Shown here: piece by piece, positions 1 through 6,490 of the stretch
How the letters are laid out: each line of letters opens with the position of its first letter
Position numbering within the stretch: position 1 is the stretch's first letter
Assembly: GCA_007134725.1 (NCBI GenBank)
Contig: SLKF01000192.1
Span: forward strand, 1-6,490
Length of the DNA stretch: 6,490 nucleotides
Source: Clostridiales bacterium
Lineage (GTDB): Bacteria; Bacillota; Clostridia; Peptostreptococcales; T1SED10-28
Reading direction: 5' to 3'
The notes under the pieces: generated by a model
The model's database searches: none
The model's input: only the letters and a program-made list of their open reading frames with translations
What the model was told of the DNA's origin: nothing
Made by a program: the position numbers and the translations under genes

Positions 1-39
1 ATGTTAACAATGGTGTTTATAGGAATGGCTATGGATTAG
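1..39 (+). CDS. atpB: ATP synthase Fo subunit a, C-terminal end (partial)
   Basis: Frame 1 reads MLTMVFIGMAMD and then a TAG stop at 37-39. A hydrophobic tail of the type (F)TMLTxVFIxMA followed by an acidic residue is typical of the end of the last transmembrane helix of subunit a, the stator channel protein that passes ions to the c ring. The position directly upstream of a c-subunit gene fits the standard order a-c-b-delta-alpha-gamma-beta-epsilon. The first ATG is an internal methionine, not a start; the rest of the gene, including the essential arginine, lies outside the window. Only 12 residues are visible, so the call depends largely on context. Confidence 0.75.
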   Translation: MLTMVFIGMAMD

Positions 40-54
40 GGTTCACAGCTTTTG

Positions 55-613
<559 letters not shown>

Positions 614-633
614 AGCAAGAAAAGATGTAATAG

Positions 634-669
634 CACAGCAGGATAAGAAACCACAGCAGGATAACAAAA
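634..669 (+). repeat. Tandem direct repeat, two 18-base units
   Basis: CACAGCAGGATAA occurs at 634-646 and again at 652-664. The full 18-base units (634-651 and 652-669) match at 16 positions. The repeat lies just after the stop of the double c gene. No inverted symmetry or protein-coding role was seen. Confidence 0.85.
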
Positions 670-733
670 TGTTGATTCACGGCTTTAAAAAGTCGATAAA
701 ACTTCATAGATTTTATAGTTAACCAGCAAATAG

Positions 734-1139
<406 letters not shown>

Positions 1140-1152
1140 TCGTAGACAAAAA

Positions 1153-1167
1153 GGGGGCCTCGCCCCC
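1153..1167 (+). other. Strong GC stem-loop after the c gene (not a classical terminator)
   Basis: GGGGGC (1153-1158) pairs with GCCCCC (1162-1167) around a three-base loop CTC. No T run follows; the next bases are AAACTAC, so an intrinsic terminator is unlikely. Possible roles, inferred only, are blocking 3' exonucleases to stabilise the c-subunit message, or tuning translation of atpF, whose Shine-Dalgarno starts 16 bases further on. Confidence 0.7.
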
Positions 1168-1198
1168 AAACTACTCTTGTAGAAAGGAGGCATTTTAG

Positions 1199-1702
1199 AT
1201 GCAGGGATTAGTGGAACTGAATTTGAGCATATTTTTCAATCTTATCAACTTTTTAATCATATTCTTACTTCTGCGGCACTTCCTATTTAAGCCCGTAACG
1301 GAACATTTGGAAGGTCGACGAAATAAGATTCAAAACGCTCTGGATGAAGCGGAAGAAACCCGGGAAGAAGCGGCAAACTTAAAGGAGCAGTACGAATCCA
1401 AAATGCAAAACATTCGGGATGAACGAAACGAAATGCTGCAAAAGGCTACAAAATCCGGGGAAGCCCGTAAATCGGAAATCATTAAAGAAGCCCGGAAAGA
1501 AGCGGAAAAAATAAAGGAACGGGCGGAAAAGGAAATGAGTCGGGAACGACAAAAAATGATCAATGAACTAAAGGATCAAACCTCAAGCATCGCCATGCTT
1601 GCAGCGTCCAAGGTATTGGAAAAGGAATTGGATGCAAAATCCCATGAAAGCCACATTCAAGAATTTATTAACGAGGTGGGGGATGTTAAATGGAAGAATT
1701 AG
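1199..1702 (+). CDS. atpF: ATP synthase Fo subunit b (peripheral stalk)
   Basis: The 167-residue protein has one N-terminal membrane helix, about residues 9-30 (rich in L, I and F, with N14 and N17), then the KPV motif at 31-33. A long highly charged helical stalk from about 38 to 125 is rich in E, K and R, as expected for the b dimer that holds F1 against rotation. The C-terminal part (about 126-160, SSIAMLAASKVLEKEL) is the region that in the family binds subunit delta. The length is usual for bacterial b. AAAGGAGG at 1183-1190 lies 8 bases before the ATG. It overlaps atpH by 13 bases, suggesting translational coupling. Only one b gene is present and no b' is seen, so a b homodimer is expected. 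Confidence 0.97.
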   Translation: MQGLVELNLSIFFNLINFLIIFLLLRHFLFKPVTEHLEGRRNKIQNALDEAEETREEAANLKEQYESKMQNIRDERNEMLQKATKSGEARKSEIIKEARKEAEKIKERAEKEMSRERQKMINELKDQTSSIAMLAASKVLEKELDAKSHESHIQEFINEVGDVKWKN

Positions 1703-2232
1703 TTGCCAAGCGTTATTCCAATGCTTTATTTGAAGTCGCCTTAGAGGGAAAAACCTTAGACAAAACCGGAGAGGAACTCTCCTTTGTTACCGATGCCTTA
1801 AATGAGCATGAGGATCTGTTTAAGGCCCTAAAGTCTCCCTTAATCAAGCCCATGGAGAAAAAAGACATGATGAATGCCATCTTTGCCGAGCAGTTAAGCA
1901 AGGAGACATTAAACTTTCTTTTCGTCTTGATCGATAAAAAACGAAGCGGTGCCCTGCTGGAAATCGGAGCCGAGTATCATAAACTGCTGGCCGGTTACAA
2001 TAATACCATTAAGGCAGTGGCAACCACAGCGATTTCCATGACCAAGGAACAGATAAGGGAGCTTACGGAAAAACTGACCAAAACTTCAGGGAAAACCGTA
2101 ACCTTAGCCAATGAAGTGGATCCATCGATTATCGGTGGGGTATTCATTCAAATGGGCGATAAGATCATCGACGGAACACTAAAAAGACGACTGACCGAGA
2201 TCGAAGACCGATTAAAAGAAATAATACTATAG
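1690..2232 (+). CDS. atpH: ATP synthase F1 subunit delta (OSCP)
   Basis: The 180-residue protein links the b stalk to the top of the alpha3beta3 head. The N-terminal helical domain begins with the family pattern AKRYSNALFEVA (residues 6-17). The C-terminal signature is around 141-168: D144, P145, S146, IIGG, then a GDKIIDGTLKRRL segment. The length is typical. The ATG lies inside the end of atpF in another frame (13-base overlap), with the G-rich GAGGTGGGGG stretch at 1673-1682 acting as ribosome binding site. The spacing is a little loose, so coupling to atpF translation is likely. No anomalies seen. Confidence 0.97.
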   Translation: MEELVAKRYSNALFEVALEGKTLDKTGEELSFVTDALNEHEDLFKALKSPLIKPMEKKDMMNAIFAEQLSKETLNFLFVLIDKKRSGALLEIGAEYHKLLAGYNNTIKAVATTAISMTKEQIRELTEKLTKTSGKTVTLANEVDPSIIGGVFIQMGDKIIDGTLKRRLTEIEDRLKEIIL

Positions 2233-2247
2233 GATAGGGGTGATTGA

Positions 2248-3762
<1,515 letters not shown>

Positions 3763-3778
3763 ACCCGGTCTTTGTAAT

Positions 3779-3787
3779 AGGAGGTGA
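3779..3787 (+). promoter_or_regulatory. Ribosome binding site deciding the TTG start of atpG
   Basis: AGGAGGTGA at 3779-3787 is the same perfect nine-base site used by the double c gene, 6 bases before the TTG at 3794. The TTG start gives an N-terminus (MAGAGMQDIKRR) that fits the family; starting at the ATG at residue 6 would place it far from this site. Confidence 0.85.
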
Positions 3788-3793
3788 ATCGAT

Positions 3794-4657
3794 TTGGCTG
3801 GAGCAGGAATGCAAGATATTAAACGAAGAATAAAAAGTGTGGATAGTACCAAACAGATTACAAAGGCCATGGAATTGGTATCTTCAGCAAAACTTCGACG
3901 GGCAAGAATGAAGGTGGAAGAAAACCGACCTTACTTCGAAAAGATTGAAGAAACCATTCAGGGAATTCTTCCCCATACCAAGGAACTGAAAAATCCCTAT
4001 ATTGATCAGCGGGAGATTAAAAAAACCGGCTACATTGTCATTACGGGAGACCGGGGACTTTGTGGAGGATACAATGCCAATGTCATTAAAATGGCGCTGA
4101 CCCATATGGAGGGCCGGGAAGTATCGGTGATTGCCGTGGGACAAAAAGGCGTCACCTTCTTTCGAAAGAAGGGGTACGATTTAGACGGAGAGTTTGTGTC
4201 TATTTCTGAAAATCCCTTGTTCTCCGATGCCAAAAGCATTGGGAAACTGGCCATGGAACTTTTTCAAAATGAAATGATCGATGAAGTCAATCTGGTATAT
4301 ACGGAGTTTGTTTCTACGATTAACCATACCCCAAGACTCATTAATCTTCTTCCCCTGGACCAAAAGGAAATTCCTGAGGGAGTGGAAGATGAGCGGGATG
4401 AGGTTATGACTTATGAACCCTCTGCTGAAGAGGTACTGGAGTACCTGATACCAAAGTATGTGGAGAGTATGATCTACGGAGCCCTGATTGATGCCTCGGC
4501 CAGTGAGCAGGGAGCAAGACGGATGGCCATGGAAAGTGCCACGGACAACGCGGAGGAAATGATTGATGATTTAAATCTGAAATATAACCGAGCAAGACAG
4601 GCGAGCATCACCCAGGAGATCTCCGAGATCGTAGGGGGCGCCGAAGCACAAAATTAA
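3794..4657 (+). CDS. atpG: ATP synthase F1 subunit gamma (central shaft)
   Basis: The 287-residue protein is the rotor shaft that couples c-ring rotation to conformational changes in beta. The N-terminal coiled-coil helix is recognised by QDIKRRIKSVDSTKQITKAM (residues 7-26) and the following SSAKLRRAR. The central Rossmann-like domain contains TGDRGLCGGYN at 84-94. The C-terminal helix carries the family signature ITQEISEIVGGAEA at 272-285 close to the end. The length is standard for bacterial gamma; no chloroplast-type regulatory cysteine insert is seen. It starts at TTG behind a perfect ribosome binding site, 31 bases after atpA, and ends 21 bases before atpD. Confidence 0.98.
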   Translation: MAGAGMQDIKRRIKSVDSTKQITKAMELVSSAKLRRARMKVEENRPYFEKIEETIQGILPHTKELKNPYIDQREIKKTGYIVITGDRGLCGGYNANVIKMALTHMEGREVSVIAVGQKGVTFFRKKGYDLDGEFVSISENPLFSDAKSIGKLAMELFQNEMIDEVNLVYTEFVSTINHTPRLINLLPLDQKEIPEGVEDERDEVMTYEPSAEEVLEYLIPKYVESMIYGALIDASASEQGARRMAMESATDNAEEMIDDLNLKYNRARQASITQEISEIVGGAEAQN

Positions 4658-6073
<1,416 letters not shown>

Positions 6074-6081
6074 GTGATAGT

Positions 6082-6490
6082 ATGGCTAAAAAATTTCATG
6101 TGGAAATTGTAACGCCGAATCGGGTGTTCTTTGATGATGAAGTGGAAAAATTTGTGATTCGAACCACCACGGGAGATATTGCCATCCTTCATGACCATAC
6201 CCCCTTAGTGACCCCGGTGGAAATCGGACGGGCAAGGATTATTTTGGGCAATGAAAAGGAACGGGAAGCCACTATTTCCCCGGGAATCTTAACCGTGGAC
6301 AACTCCAAGGCTGTACTCTTAACCGATGCGGCGGAGTGGCCGGAAGAGATTGATTTAGACCGGGCAGAGCGGGCGAAAAAACGGGCCAAGGAACGATTGG
6401 AAGCGCAAAAGAAAAATGAGATTGATGAAACCCGGGCCCAGGTATCCCTTGGGAAAGCGGTTAATCGAATCGAGTTGGCAAAGGAAAAAA
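6082..6490 (+). CDS. atpC: ATP synthase F1 subunit epsilon (partial, 3' end outside window)
   Basis: From the ATG at 6082 the frame is open to the window edge, giving 136 residues. The N-terminal beta-sandwich is recognisable (FHVEIVTPNRVFFDDEV, then TTTGDIAILHDHTPLVTPV, about 5-46, and ISPGILTVD at 65-73). The C-terminal helical hairpin starts near 90. In IDLDRA (90-95) it carries the I(L)DxxRA motif that, in Bacillus PS3 epsilon, contributes to ATP binding and control of the inhibitory extended state. Epsilon binds gamma and the c ring and limits ATP hydrolysis. Family members are usually about 130-140 aa, so only a few residues should be missing. The ribosome binding site TAGGTGAT (6071-6078) overlaps the atpD stop, suggesting coupling. 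Confidence 0.96.
   Translation, partial: MAKKFHVEIVTPNRVFFDDEVEKFVIRTTTGDIAILHDHTPLVTPVEIGRARIILGNEKEREATISPGILTVDNSKAVLLTDAAEWPEEIDLDRAERAKKRAKERLEAQKKNEIDETRAQVSLGKAVNRIELAKEK

Noticed and set aside
696..716. Stem-loop ATAAAA / TTTTAT in the spacer
   Set aside because: It is only six A-T pairs around a nine-base loop and is expected by chance in AT-rich sequence.
1153..1180. Intrinsic terminator after the c gene
   Set aside because: The GC stem is strong but is followed by AAACTACTCTTG with no T tract, and the same operon continues on the same strand 32 bases later.

Overview
The window is an F1Fo ATP synthase operon, all on the + strand. It begins in the last codons of atpB (subunit a) and continues through two c-subunit genes, atpF, atpH, atpA, atpG and atpD, ending inside atpC. 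The order a-c-c-b-delta-alpha-gamma-beta-epsilon is the usual bacterial one, except that the c gene is present twice in two forms. No transposon, tRNA, CRISPR array or phage gene was seen.

Layout: 1-39 end of atpB; 68-613 a double-length c subunit (four helices, 181 aa); 614-872 a non-coding A-rich spacer with short repeats; 873-1139 an ordinary c subunit (two helices, 88 aa); 1153-1167 a GC hairpin; 1199-1702 atpF; 1690-2232 atpH; 2251-3762 atpA; 3794-4657 atpG; 4679-6073 atpD; 6082 to the end atpC, cut by the window edge. Apart from the 259-base spacer, gaps range from a 13-base overlap to 59 bases, so the genes are probably co-transcribed and translationally coupled.

The notable part is the rotor. 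The single-hairpin c subunit carries the full set of Na+-coordinating residues known from Ilyobacter tartaricus (Q32, V63, E65, T66, T67, Y70 in nearly the same numbering). The double-hairpin c subunit keeps the ion-binding glutamate in its first hairpin (E78) but has glutamine (Q161) at the equivalent place in the second, so it should carry one ion site per four helices. This is the hybrid 'F/V-type' rotor described for Acetobacterium woodii, and it predicts a Na+-coupled enzyme with a mixed c ring. The catalytic subunits (alpha, beta, gamma) look intact and conventional.

The organism is probably an anaerobic member of the Clostridia (Bacillota): strong AGGAGG-type ribosome binding sites, two TTG starts, moderate GC content, and a Na+ ATP synthase with a V-type-like c subunit as in acetogens such as Acetobacterium and Eubacterium. 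A haloalkaliphilic clostridium would also fit. The genus cannot be fixed from this window. This is a variant of a known system rather than a wholly new one; the least explained element is the repeat-bearing spacer between the two c genes.
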